Assembly: GCA_003141555.1 (NCBI GenBank)
Contig: PLMN01000010.1
Location: 1 to 64,000 of the forward strand
Length of the DNA: 64,000 nt
Direction of reading: 5' to 3'
DNA from: Candidatus Aminicenantota bacterium
GTDB lineage: Bacteria; Acidobacteriota; Aminicenantia; Aminicenantales; UBA4085
Within the stretch, counting starts at the first letter, position 1. Each line of letters starts with the position of its first letter. The notes under the pieces are model-generated. The model was given only the letters and a program-made list of their open reading frames with translations, had not been told where the DNA came from and searched no databases. This document shows, one piece after another, positions 54,415-62,607 of the stretch. The position numbers were made by a program, and so were the translations under genes.

Positions 54415-54523
54415 GGCAAACTCCTTTCTTAGATATACGGGCGGGGGGTGGTAAAGGTTATCTTTTTGGAAATCGACGTAGCGCTCGCGGGAGCGAATCT
54501 GGCGTTCGCCCCGTTTTCGAATC

Positions 54524-54552
54524 TTGACTTGGTGCGGCGATCATTATATATC
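54524..54552 (+). promoter_or_regulatory. Sigma-70-type promoter before MTA phosphorylase
   Basis: TTGACT (54524-54529), 17-nt spacer, TATATC (54547-54552); a TATATA overlaps it at 54545-54550. Confidence 0.5.
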
Positions 54553-54576
54553 AATCCTTCACCCACAGGAGGGCCC

Positions 54577-55506
54577 ATGGCCGCCAGAAAACCGCTCAAG
54601 AAGACCGCGAAGAAAGCCGCTCCGAAGCGCGCGCTCAAACTCCCCCAGGCCGAGATCGGCATCCTCGGCGGGACGGGGCTCTACGAGATCGACGGGATCG
54701 CCGACGTCCGCGAGGTCAAGCTCCGGACGCCGATGGGCGACCCGTCGGACGCTTATATCGTCGGGACGCTCGAGGGCCGGCGCGTGGCCTTCCTCAGCCG
54801 CCACAGCCGCGGCCACCGCATCCTGCCCCAGGAGATCAACAACCGGGCCAACATCTACGGCTTCAAGATGCTGGGGGTGACCAAGATCATCTCGGCCAAT
54901 TCCTGCGGCTCGCTCAAGGAGGAAATCCGGCCGCGGGACATCGTCTTCGCCGACCAGTTCTTCGACCGGACGCACCGGGTCAACACGTTCTTCGGCGGCG
55001 GGATCGTGGCCCACGTCGGCGTGGCCCAGCCCGTCTGCCCCGACCTGTCCAAGTTCCTCTACGACACGGCCGTCTGCCTCGGGGTGCGGGCCCGCCTCGG
55101 CGGGACCTACATCTGCATCGAGGGTCCGGCCTTCTCGACCAAGGCCGAGTCCGAAATTTACCGCTCCTGGGGCTGCTCCGTGGTCGGGATGACCGCTCCC
55201 ACCGAGGCCAAGCTCGCCCGCGAGGCCGAGATCTGCTACGCGACCATGAACCTGGTCACGGACTACGACGTCTGGCGCGCCGAGGAGGAGGACGTCTCGG
55301 TCGAGCTCGTCCTCGAGAACCTGCGGCTCAACATCCACAACGCCAAGGCGATCATCAAGAAGGCCCTGGCCACGATGCCTCCCGAGCTCGAGGGCGAGTG
55401 CGCCTGCAACGAGGCCCTCCGGAACACGATCATGACCGACCCCCGTCTCATCCCCGCCGCCCGGAAGCGGGAGCTGGCCCTGATCATCGGCCGGTACGTC
55501 AAGTGA
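54577..55506 (+). CDS. mtnP: S-methyl-5'-thioadenosine phosphorylase
   Basis: Splits methylthioadenosine into adenine and methylthioribose-1-phosphate, recycling a polyamine by-product. The 309-residue product has EIGILGGTGLYEID (phosphate loop), SRHSRGHRILPQEINNRANI, ISANSCGSLKEEIRPRDIV and GTYICIEGPAFSTKAES. A lysine/alanine-rich 24-residue extension precedes the domain. ATG 54577 has AGGAGG upstream, so the extension is real. A purine nucleoside phosphorylase role is less likely given SANSCGS. The PfkB-type kinase follows closely. Confidence 0.93.
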   Translation: MAARKPLKKTAKKAAPKRALKLPQAEIGILGGTGLYEIDGIADVREVKLRTPMGDPSDAYIVGTLEGRRVAFLSRHSRGHRILPQEINNRANIYGFKMLGVTKIISANSCGSLKEEIRPRDIVFADQFFDRTHRVNTFFGGGIVAHVGVAQPVCPDLSKFLYDTAVCLGVRARLGGTYICIEGPAFSTKAESEIYRSWGCSVVGMTAPTEAKLAREAEICYATMNLVTDYDVWRAEEEDVSVELVLENLRLNIHNAKAIIKKALATMPPELEGECACNEALRNTIMTDPRLIPAARKRELALIIGRYVK

Positions 55507-55522
55507 GCGGCGGGACACGGTC

Positions 55523-56425
55523 ATGAGCCTCGTCATCGTCGGATCGGTTGCCTTCGACACCATCGAGACGCCGTCCTGCCGCAAGGAGCGGATCGTTGGC
55601 GGATCGTGCACGTTCTGCGCCCTCGCGGCCAGCTACTTCGTCCGGCCGGGCATCGTGGCCGTGGTCGGCGAGGACTTTCCCAAGGCGACGATCGACTTCT
55701 TCAAGAAGCGGAAGATCGATCTGCGCGGCCTCAAGGTCATGCCGGGGGAGAAGACGTTCCACTGGCAGGGCCGTTACGGGGAAGACCCCAACCAGCGGAC
55801 GACGATCTGCACTGACCTCAACTGCTTCGAGAACTTCCGGCCCGAGATCCCCGCGGCCTATCGCGAAGCCGACATCCTCCTCCTGGCCAACATCGACCCC
55901 GACTTGCAGGAGAGAGTCCAGGAGCAGGTCCGCAAGCCCAAGCTCACGGCTATGGACACGATCCTGCTCTGGATCAACACCAAGCGCGAGGCCCTCCTCA
56001 AAGTCCTGAAGAAGGTCGACGTCTTCTTCGCCAACGACGAGGAGATCCGGATGATCACGGGCGAGCGGAACCTGATCAAGGCGGCCCAGCACGTCCTGAG
56101 GCTCGGCCCGAAGGTCCTCGTCCTCAAGAAAGGCGAGCACGGCGTTCTCGTCTTCGGCAAAGACCTTCAGTTCGGCGTGGTGGCCTTCCCGACCGAGACC
56201 GTCGTCGATCCCACGGGCGCGGGCGATACCTTCGCCGGCGGATTCCTGGGCTACCTTGACAAGGTCGGCCGGATCACGCCGACCGAGATCCGGCGGGCGG
56301 CCGTCTACGGGAGCGTGATGGCCTCGTTCACGATCGAGGACTTCGGCATCGGGCGCTACTTGACGCTGACCGGGCGCGACGTCCGGTCGCGGTTCGCGGC
56401 CTTCAAAAGGCTCGCGGCGTTCTAG
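55523..56425 (+). CDS. PfkB-family carbohydrate kinase
   Basis: A 300-residue kinase of the ribokinase/adenosine kinase group. SLVIVGSVAFDTIE, VGGSCTFCALAASYF and the PfkB signature DPTGAGDTFAGGFLGYL with its catalytic Asp near the C terminus. Substrate unknown; placement behind MTA phosphorylase suggests a nucleoside or a ribose-derived sugar. Confidence 0.93.
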   Translation: MSLVIVGSVAFDTIETPSCRKERIVGGSCTFCALAASYFVRPGIVAVVGEDFPKATIDFFKKRKIDLRGLKVMPGEKTFHWQGRYGEDPNQRTTICTDLNCFENFRPEIPAAYREADILLLANIDPDLQERVQEQVRKPKLTAMDTILLWINTKREALLKVLKKVDVFFANDEEIRMITGERNLIKAAQHVLRLGPKVLVLKKGEHGVLVFGKDLQFGVVAFPTETVVDPTGAGDTFAGGFLGYLDKVGRITPTEIRRAAVYGSVMASFTIEDFGIGRYLTLTGRDVRSRFAAFKRLAAF

Positions 56426-56468
56426 GGCCGCGTCATCCATTCATTATCATCCATACGGAGTGCGCGTC

Positions 56469-57851
56469 ATGAGCAGATTCAAATCCCCCGCCGAGCCTTT
56501 CCGGATCAAGGTCGTCGAGCCCCTTCGCCGCTCCACGCGCGCGGAGCGGGAAGCGGCTCTGAAGAAGGCCGGCTACAACGTCTTCGGCGTGCCGGCCGAG
56601 AAGATCGCCATCGATTTCCTGACCGATTCCGGGACATCGGCCATGAGCGACGCCCAGTGGGCCGGGATCATGATGGGCGACGAGTCCTACGCCGGCGCCC
56701 GGAGCTTCTTCCGGTTCGAGAAGGCGGTTAAGAATCTCTTCGGCTTCACCCACGTCATTCCCGCCCACCAGGGACGGGCCGCCGAGCGCATCCTCTTCGA
56801 AACGATCCTCAAGAAGGGCGACGCCGTGCCGAACAACATCCATTTCGACACGACCCGGGCCAACGTCGAGGTCCGCGGGGGAGTCGCCGTCGATCTCGTC
56901 AAGGACGAAGCCTACGACCCCGACATCGACCTGCCGTTCAAGGGCGACATGGATACGGCCAAGCTCGACGCATACCTCGCTAAGAACAAGGGCCGCGTCC
57001 CCGTCGTCATGCTGACCGTGACCAACAACAGCGGCGGCGGCCAGCCGGTCTCGATGGCCAACATCAAGGCCGTCAGCGCCGTCTGCCGGCGTCACAAGGT
57101 GCCGTTTTTCTTCGACGCCTGCCGCTTCGCCGAGAACGCCTGGTTCATCAAGCGCCGTGAGCCGGGCTACGCCCGCAAGAGCGTGGCGTCCATCGCCCGG
57201 GAGATGTTCTCCCACGCCGATGGGGCGACGATGAGCGCCAAGAAGGACGCCCTGGTCAACATCGGCGGCTTCATCGCCCTGAACGACGACGATCTGGCCT
57301 CGCGCCTCAAGACGACGCTCATCGTCGGCGAAGGCTTCCCGACCTACGGCGGCCTGGCCGGCCGCGATCTCGAGGCCATCGCCCAGGGCCTGGCTGAGGT
57401 CGTGGAGGAGGCCTACCTCGAATATCGGACGGCCCACGTCGCCTACCTCGGGCGGCTCCTGGACGAGGCCGGCGTGCCCATCTTCAAGCCGGTGGGCGGC
57501 CACGCCGTCTACCTGCTGGCCGACCGCTTCCTGCCCCACATTCCCCGGGATCAATATCCCGGCTGGGCCCTGAGCGTCGCCCTTTATCGGGAGGCGGGCA
57601 TCCGGGCGGCGGAGATCGGCGGGGTGATGTTCGGGAAGCTCGATCCCAAGACCGGCCGCGAGATCTTCCCCCCGCTGGAAATGGTCCGGCTGGCGGTCCC
57701 GCGGCGCGTCTACACGGCCTCCCACCTCGAGGCCGTCGCCGAGGCGCTGATCGCCCTCCACAAGAAGCGCGAGGCCATCAAGGGCTTCCGGATCGTGGAG
57801 CAGACCCTCCACCTCCGCCACTTCACGGCGCGGCTGGAAGAGCTGAAGTAA
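56469..57851 (+). CDS. tnaA: Tryptophanase / tyrosine phenol-lyase family
   Basis: A 460-residue PLP beta-eliminating lyase. Features: FLTDSGTSAMSDAQWAGIM, GDESYAGARSFFRFEKAV, VMLTVTNNSGGGQPVSMANI, FFDACRFAENAWFIK, and the PLP lysine in ATMSAKKDALVN. It would turn tryptophan into indole, pyruvate and ammonia; tyrosine phenol-lyase is the alternative and cannot be told apart by eye. ATG 56469 is 8 nt from ACGGAG and preferred over GTG 56460. No tnaC leader or tnaB was seen. Confidence 0.9.
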   Translation: MSRFKSPAEPFRIKVVEPLRRSTRAEREAALKKAGYNVFGVPAEKIAIDFLTDSGTSAMSDAQWAGIMMGDESYAGARSFFRFEKAVKNLFGFTHVIPAHQGRAAERILFETILKKGDAVPNNIHFDTTRANVEVRGGVAVDLVKDEAYDPDIDLPFKGDMDTAKLDAYLAKNKGRVPVVMLTVTNNSGGGQPVSMANIKAVSAVCRRHKVPFFFDACRFAENAWFIKRREPGYARKSVASIAREMFSHADGATMSAKKDALVNIGGFIALNDDDLASRLKTTLIVGEGFPTYGGLAGRDLEAIAQGLAEVVEEAYLEYRTAHVAYLGRLLDEAGVPIFKPVGGHAVYLLADRFLPHIPRDQYPGWALSVALYREAGIRAAEIGGVMFGKLDPKTGREIFPPLEMVRLAVPRRVYTASHLEAVAEALIALHKKREAIKGFRIVEQTLHLRHFTARLEELK

Positions 57852-57862
57852 AGCTCCGAGAC

Positions 57863-57892
57863 AAAAAGCGGGGGGGACGCGGCGTCCCCCCC
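57863..57892 (-). terminator. Intrinsic terminator of the tricorn-like peptidase gene
   Basis: GGGGGGGAC pairs with GTCCCCCCC around GCGGC (57870-57892). On the minus strand the hairpin is followed by GCTTTTTG, so it terminates the peptidase transcript; the stem lies just 4 nt past that gene's stop codon. The + strand has no T-run, but the hairpin may also affect tnaA. Confidence 0.75.
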
Positions 57893-57896
57893 CATG

Positions 57897-60800
57897 TCAC
57901 TTCTTCGGGTATGCCGGCTGAGGAGCGAATTTCAGCGGGTTGTTCTTGATCTTGTCCAGGATCACCTCAATCGCCTTCTCCAGCTGAAGGTCGCGGCCCG
58001 CGACCGCCGAGGCCGGGTCGTTGTCGATCAGGTAATCCGGGTCCGCCCCGTGGTTCTCGATGAGCCACTTGCCCTCGCGGCCGTAGAAGGCGTTGTTCGA
58101 CTGCTCGACCGTCCCGTTGTCGATCGTCACCTGCTGGTTGAGGATGCCGACCAGGCCGCCCCACGACGGGACGCCCACGACGGGTCCGAGCTTGCGGGCC
58201 TTGAAGTCCTCGACGAAAGCCTCGCCGTCCGAGCCATTGTTCTCGTTGGAGATGAGGACGTAGTTGCCGTTCGAGGCCGCCCCGGGGTAGCGGAAGGGGA
58301 CCATGCCCCGCAGGACGTTGAACGCCGTCATCTGGCGCTCGAGCTTGTCGATCAGGAAGTACTCGGTCCAGCCGCCCGAGTTGCGGCGCACGTCGACGAT
58401 GATCCCGTCCTTGTAACGGAAGGCGCGCCAGAACTTGTCGAACTCGCCGATGCCGCCCCCGCCCATGGCGTTGATGTGCATGTAGCCGACCTTGCCGCCC
58501 GTGGCCGCGTCGATTTTCTTGATGTTGTCCGCCAGCCAGCGGTTATAGCGCAGCGCCGAATCGCTCCGGATCGGCTCGACATCGTAGGTCTTCGCCCCTT
58601 CGGCCGTGGGCTTGGCGTTGACCGTGACCTTGATCCTGCGGCCCGGCGTCACCTGGAGGAGCTTGTAGTAGTCGACGTCCTTCGAGACGGTCACGCCGTC
58701 GATCGCGATCAGGTAGTCGCCCTCCTTGACGGCGATGTCCGGCCGGGAGAGCGGGGCCTGGAGGCTGAGGTTGATATCGGTCGGGCCGTAGATCTTGGCG
58801 AACTTGTAGAAGCCCGCTTGGGGGTCGGTGACGAGGTCCGCCCCGAGGAGGCCGGTGAACACGGGCGAGGAGGGCGTGGCCATCGGCCCCATGTCGCCCC
58901 CGCCGATGTAGGTGTGGGAGACGCAGATCTCGCCGACCATCTGGGACAGGACCCAGTTGAGCTCCTCGCGCGACGAGAGCTGGGGGATGTAGGCCCGGTA
59001 TTTGTCGCCCATGGCCTTCCAGTCGCGGCCGTGGAAGTTGGCGTCGTAGAAGAAGTCCCGATACCAGCGCCAGGCGTCGTTGAAGATTTGGAGCCATTCC
59101 TTCTGGAGGTCGACGGTGTAGATCAGGCCCTGCAGGCCGATCCGCTCGCCGAGGGCCTTGGAGCCGAAGGCCTTGTCGACGGGCGTCGTGAACACGTCGC
59201 CGTCCTTGCGAACGATGAGCTGCTCGCCGTTCGTCGAGAGCCCGAACTCGCGGACCTTGTCGGTCAGGCTGACCTCGCGGCGGTCGGCCATGTCGAAAAT
59301 GTGGAGCGACCACTTGGTCGCGCCCTTGGGCTTGAAGATCTCCTCATACTCGTCCTCGGTGAACTGGTCCACGGAGGCCCAGAGGACTTTGCCCTTGCCG
59401 GCCTTGAGATAGAAATAGTTGCCCGGCTGGACAGGGAGGGCGAAAGTGCGTTTCTGCAAGCCCTGGACGTCGATTCGCATCGGCTCGGAGCCGGCGGCCT
59501 TGACCTGGGGGGCGCCCGCTTTTTCTGCGGTCGGAGCCCCTGCGCGTGCCGAAGCGGGCGCTTCCGGGACAGCCGAAACTGCGGCACTTTCAGCCGCAGT
59601 TTCGGCGAACGGCGGCTTTTCGCCGTCGCGGAGCTGGATTACCATGACCTGTTGCGGCGTCCCAATGATGTGGTTGTCCTCGTAGAAGTCCATCACCAGG
59701 TCGAAGTTCCGGCTCGAGACGTAGTAGAGGTATTTGCCGTTGGCGTCGAACGCGGGATAGAGGTTGTCGTAGAAGTCGTCCGTCACCGCGTATTTCTTGC
59801 CTTGGGCCAGATCGTAGATGAAGATCTGGCTGTTCCGGTTGTACTGGACCAGGCTGTAGCAAACCCAGTTGGAATCCGGGGCCCAGCTGTAGTCGTCGAT
59901 CATCCAGGTAAACTCGTCGTTCTTCATCTGGTGGGACTCATCGATCTTCGTCAGGGCTTTGGTGGCCAGATCGACGACGAAGATGGCGTAGTCCTTGTTG
60001 CCGAAGAGGATCCTCTTGCCGTCGGGCGACCAGAGGAGCTTGTAGACGGCCCGGTTCAGGGTCGTCGTGATCGGGGTCCAATCGCCGCCCTCGATTTTCT
60101 GGGTATAGAGCTGGTAGTCCCCGGTCTTGTCGGAAAAGAAAGCCACGGTCTTGCCGTCCGGCGAGATGGCGGGAAACATCTCATGCGTTCCGGGCGTCTT
60201 GGAGAGATTGGCGGTCGCGCCGTGCCCCGCGGGCACGGCGAAGACGTCGCCCCGGGCCTCGAGGATCACCGACTTGCCGTCGTTCGAGACATTGAAGCTG
60301 TGGATGTAGTCCCGGGGATTGATCGTCCGGGAGCGCAGCGCCCAGCGGTCGGAGGGGACCGTCACCGTGATCTTACGGGCCTGGTTGGTCTTGACGTCGA
60401 GGAGGTGGAGATACCCGTCCTGGACGTAGATGATGGTCTTCCCGTCGGTGGACGGCATCATGACGTCGAAGTCGGCGTAGCTCGTGACCGGCTTCACGTC
60501 CTTGGCCCCGATCTTTTGGGCGTAGAGGTTGGAGATGCCGTTGGTCCGGTCCGAGACGAAGTACATCGTCTCGCCGACCCACATCGGGTAGGCGTTCTTG
60601 CCCACGTAGTCCGAGACCGGGGTGTAGGTCTTGGCCGGCCCGTCGTACAACCAGATGTCCTGATACTGGCCGCCCTTGTAGCGCTTCCAGTAGTATTCCT
60701 CATTGCCTCGCCGGGCGTAGAGGAATTTGCGCCCGTCGGGCGAGAAGCTGACCAGGACGCCGCGGTCGAGAGGGAAGCGGCGGGGGGCGCCGCCCTTGAC

Positions 60801-61223
60801 GCCCACGGAGTAGAGGTTTGGATCGCGGCCGACGACGTTCTCGAACATCGACCGATACACGACGTCCGCCCCGTCCGGCGTCCAGGCCACGACCTGGGCG
60901 GCACCGGGGCTGTAGCTCAGGCGGACCGGGGCGCCGCCCTCGGCCGGCATCAGGTAGACGGCCTGCGCGCCGTCGTAGGTCGCCGTGAAGGCGATCCACT
61001 TGCCGTCGGGCGAGAACTTGGCGAACGTCTCGACCCCGGGGAAGGTGGTGATGCGGGCGGCCGCGCCGCCCTGCGCGCCGACGAGCCAGAGGTCTCCTTC
61101 GTAGGTGAAGACGATCTTGTCGCCGCTGACGCTCGGATAGCGGAAGAACCGGCCTTCCTCGGCGGCGAGGCCGAGTCCGGCGGCGAGCGCGAGCAGGCAG
61201 AGAACGGACAGGGTTTTTTTCAT
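57897..61223 (-). CDS. Tricorn-like S41 peptidase with beta-propeller domains
   Basis: A 1108-residue exported protease. Signal peptide MKKTLSVLCLLALAAGLGLA, then a six- or seven-bladed TolB/WD40-like propeller (KFSPDGKWIAFTA, SFSPDGRKFLYAR), a second propeller region, a PDZ segment (GDYLIAIDGVTVSKDVDYYK) and the S41 domain with IVDVRRNSGGW and NNGSDGEAFVEDFKA, the latter holding the candidate catalytic Ser. Tricorn cores degrade peptides from the proteasome in archaea; bacterial homologues are periplasmic. An alanine-rich linker (ETAAESAAVSAVPEAPASAR) sits between the halves. Start 61223 has AGGAGGG; an upstream ATG at 61268 lacks a site and adds no signal peptide. Confidence 0.92.
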   Translation of the reverse strand: MKKTLSVLCLLALAAGLGLAAEEGRFFRYPSVSGDKIVFTYEGDLWLVGAQGGAAARITTFPGVETFAKFSPDGKWIAFTATYDGAQAVYLMPAEGGAPVRLSYSPGAAQVVAWTPDGADVVYRSMFENVVGRDPNLYSVGVKGGAPRRFPLDRGVLVSFSPDGRKFLYARRGNEEYYWKRYKGGQYQDIWLYDGPAKTYTPVSDYVGKNAYPMWVGETMYFVSDRTNGISNLYAQKIGAKDVKPVTSYADFDVMMPSTDGKTIIYVQDGYLHLLDVKTNQARKITVTVPSDRWALRSRTINPRDYIHSFNVSNDGKSVILEARGDVFAVPAGHGATANLSKTPGTHEMFPAISPDGKTVAFFSDKTGDYQLYTQKIEGGDWTPITTTLNRAVYKLLWSPDGKRILFGNKDYAIFVVDLATKALTKIDESHQMKNDEFTWMIDDYSWAPDSNWVCYSLVQYNRNSQIFIYDLAQGKKYAVTDDFYDNLYPAFDANGKYLYYVSSRNFDLVMDFYEDNHIIGTPQQVMVIQLRDGEKPPFAETAAESAAVSAVPEAPASARAGAPTAEKAGAPQVKAAGSEPMRIDVQGLQKRTFALPVQPGNYFYLKAGKGKVLWASVDQFTEDEYEEIFKPKGATKWSLHIFDMADRREVSLTDKVREFGLSTNGEQLIVRKDGDVFTTPVDKAFGSKALGERIGLQGLIYTVDLQKEWLQIFNDAWRWYRDFFYDANFHGRDWKAMGDKYRAYIPQLSSREELNWVLSQMVGEICVSHTYIGGGDMGPMATPSSPVFTGLLGADLVTDPQAGFYKFAKIYGPTDINLSLQAPLSRPDIAVKEGDYLIAIDGVTVSKDVDYYKLLQVTPGRRIKVTVNAKPTAEGAKTYDVEPIRSDSALRYNRWLADNIKKIDAATGGKVGYMHINAMGGGGIGEFDKFWRAFRYKDGIIVDVRRNSGGWTEYFLIDKLERQMTAFNVLRGMVPFRYPGAASNGNYVLISNENNGSDGEAFVEDFKARKLGPVVGVPSWGGLVGILNQQVTIDNGTVEQSNNAFYGREGKWLIENHGADPDYLIDNDPASAVAGRDLQLEKAIEVILDKIKNNPLKFAPQPAYPKK
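59573..59605. repeat. 13-bp perfect inverted repeat within the peptidase gene
   Basis: CCGAAACTGCGGC and GCCGCAGTTTCGG are separated by a 7-nt loop. It encodes part of the alanine-rich linker, and it may be an inserted palindromic element. Confidence 0.8.
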
Positions 61224-61355
61224 GAAGGCCCTCCTGGTGTTGATGATATCGACCGCGGTCGAAAACATGAGAGGGAATTATAGCACATTCTCGACCGGCG
61301 TTCCGAGCCGCGGCGAATGTGTCTGCCCTCCGACTCCCCGGATGGCGAGCCGTTC

Positions 61356-61377
61356 AATTGATTGACAATTGATTGAC
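61356..61377 (+). repeat. Tandem 11-bp repeat in the TA promoter
   Basis: AATTGATTGAC occurs twice in direct succession. The first copy supplies the TTGACA -35 box (61362-61367). Confidence 0.75.
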
Positions 61378-61391
61378 AATCGTCATATGAT
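61362..61391 (+). promoter_or_regulatory. Promoter of the toxin-antitoxin pair
   Basis: TTGACA, 18-nt spacer, TATGAT (61386-61391), located inside the tandem repeat. Autoregulation by the antitoxin at the repeats is the usual pattern for TA modules. Confidence 0.65.
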
Positions 61392-61426
61392 ATTCCCTTG
61401 AGAAGCGAGCCGAGAGGAGGATGCCT

Positions 61427-61711
61427 GTGCGTTATATTACTGTCCGGGAATTGAATACGAAGCCCAAGGAAGTCTGGGACAAGGTCAAAGAGGCCGACGT
61501 CGTCGTCACGTCGAACGGCAAGCCGATCGCCATCCTGACCGGAGCCAGCGAAGCCACCCTGGATGTCCAGTTGTGCGCCCTGCGGCGCAGCCGGGCTTTC
61601 ATGGCTCTTGAGAAAATGCAGCGGGAAGCAGTTGCGAAGGGGCTCGACCGTTGGCCGGAGAAGCGGATCGGGGACGAGATCCGGGCTGTCCGCAAGGGCC
61701 GGCGAACATGA
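61427..61711 (+). CDS. Phd/YefM-type antitoxin (GTG start)
   Basis: A 94-residue protein whose first half (RYITVRELNTKPKEVW, VVVTSNGKPIAILTG) matches the Phd/YefM DNA-binding domain that represses its own operon; the basic tail (LDRWPEKRIGDEIRAVRKGR) would wrap the toxin. GTG 61427 is preferred over ATG 61421 because AGAGGAGG ends directly at 61420, leaving a usable 6-nt spacing only for the GTG. The stop overlaps the toxin start (ATGA). Confidence 0.85.
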   Translation: MRYITVRELNTKPKEVWDKVKEADVVVTSNGKPIAILTGASEATLDVQLCALRRSRAFMALEKMQREAVAKGLDRWPEKRIGDEIRAVRKGRRT

Positions 61712-62115
61712 TCGTCGTCCTCGACACGAATGTCCTTGTCGCCGGGCTCCTGAAGCCGTTCGGTCCTTCCGCCGCAGTCGTGCGTTTGGCGGTCGCAGGT
61801 CGGATCCGGATCGCTCACGATTATCGGATCCTGTCCGAATACCGCGATGTCTTGCTCCGGCCCGCGTTCGGCTTCGACCTGGCCTCGGTCGATGCGCTCC
61901 TGGTCCAGCTGGAGGAGGACGGCCTCGCCGTCACCCCGCCGCCTACGGCCGAGCGTCTGTCCGATCCCACGGACGCGCCGTTCTGGGAAGCGGCGGAGGC
62001 GTCCCGGGCCGAAGCCCTGATTACGGGGAATAAGCGGCATTTTCCCCTGAAGTCCGACGAAACGCGAGTCCTTTCGCCCTCCGAGTTTCTGGAGGCCTTC
62101 GGCTTCGGGGGCTGA
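61708..62115 (+). CDS. PIN-domain toxin (VapC-like ribonuclease)
   Basis: A 135-residue PIN-domain protein. IVVLDTNVLVAGLLKPFGPS carries the first acidic residue, SEYRDVLLRP the second region and DAPFWEAAEAS with EALITGNKRHF the remaining acidic and core strand, as in toxins that cut RNA in a Mg2+-dependent way. The ATG overlaps the antitoxin stop. Confidence 0.88.
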   Translation: MIVVLDTNVLVAGLLKPFGPSAAVVRLAVAGRIRIAHDYRILSEYRDVLLRPAFGFDLASVDALLVQLEEDGLAVTPPPTAERLSDPTDAPFWEAAEASRAEALITGNKRHFPLKSDETRVLSPSEFLEAFGFGG

Positions 62116-62140
62116 GGGGAGCGCCCGCTCGATGACGGGA

Positions 62141-62485
62141 TTATGTGATCCGGTAGAACCACATCAGCGGCAGCCACAGCTCGTGGGCATAGGGCAGCTT
62201 CTTGTGGTTGACCAGGATCTCGGTCGATTCCCCCCAGTCGTGGACGAGGTTGAAGAGCTGGAAGAGCTCCTCGACCTCGGCGGGGGTGTAGACCGCCGAG
62301 TGGCGGATCCATTCTCCGTCGCCTTCGGCCTTGTAGGTCGGGTTGCGGCGGGCGATGGCCACGGCCTTCTTGTACTCGGGCGTCATCCGGTAGCCGAAGC
62401 TCACCGTGATCCGGAAGGTTTTGGCGGCGGTGCTGGGAGTGAGGATGTCTTCGAGCTTGTCCCGGGCGGCGAGGTCATCGGCCAT
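62141..62485 (-). CDS. Hypothetical protein
   Basis: A 114-residue protein not recognised. It has few low-complexity stretches and a mix of aromatic residues (LWLPLMWFYRIT end; HDWGESTEILVNHKKLPYAH) typical of a real, folded protein. No signal peptide or transmembrane helix. Its ribosome-binding site is weak. Neighbours (a TA toxin, convergent, and an acyl-CoA synthetase upstream) give no hint of function. Confidence 0.6.
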   Translation of the reverse strand: MADDLAARDKLEDILTPSTAAKTFRITVSFGYRMTPEYKKAVAIARRNPTYKAEGDGEWIRHSAVYTPAEVEELFQLFNLVHDWGESTEILVNHKKLPYAHELWLPLMWFYRIT

Positions 62486-62508
62486 GCGGTTACTCTACCA
62501 CAAGAGGC

Positions 62509-62540
62509 GCCGGGCGTTCAAACGCGTTCGATCGCCCGGC
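62509..62540. repeat. 8-bp hairpin between the hypothetical gene and the acyl-CoA synthetase gene
   Basis: GCCGGGCG and CGCCCGGC flank a 16-nt loop. No T-run on either strand, so it is only a weak terminator candidate. Confidence 0.4.
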
Positions 62541-62607
62541 CGGACCTAGCGGTCAGGGGGTGCGTGGATAGGCCAAATCACTTTCCCGGGGCGGCCGTGG
62601 TCCTTCC

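Noticed and set aside
57894-61283. An 1129-codon open frame on the + strand antisense to the peptidase
   Set aside because: It is composed of Asp/Val/Arg/Leu-rich antisense translation; the minus strand encodes a recognisable signal peptide, propeller and S41 domain.
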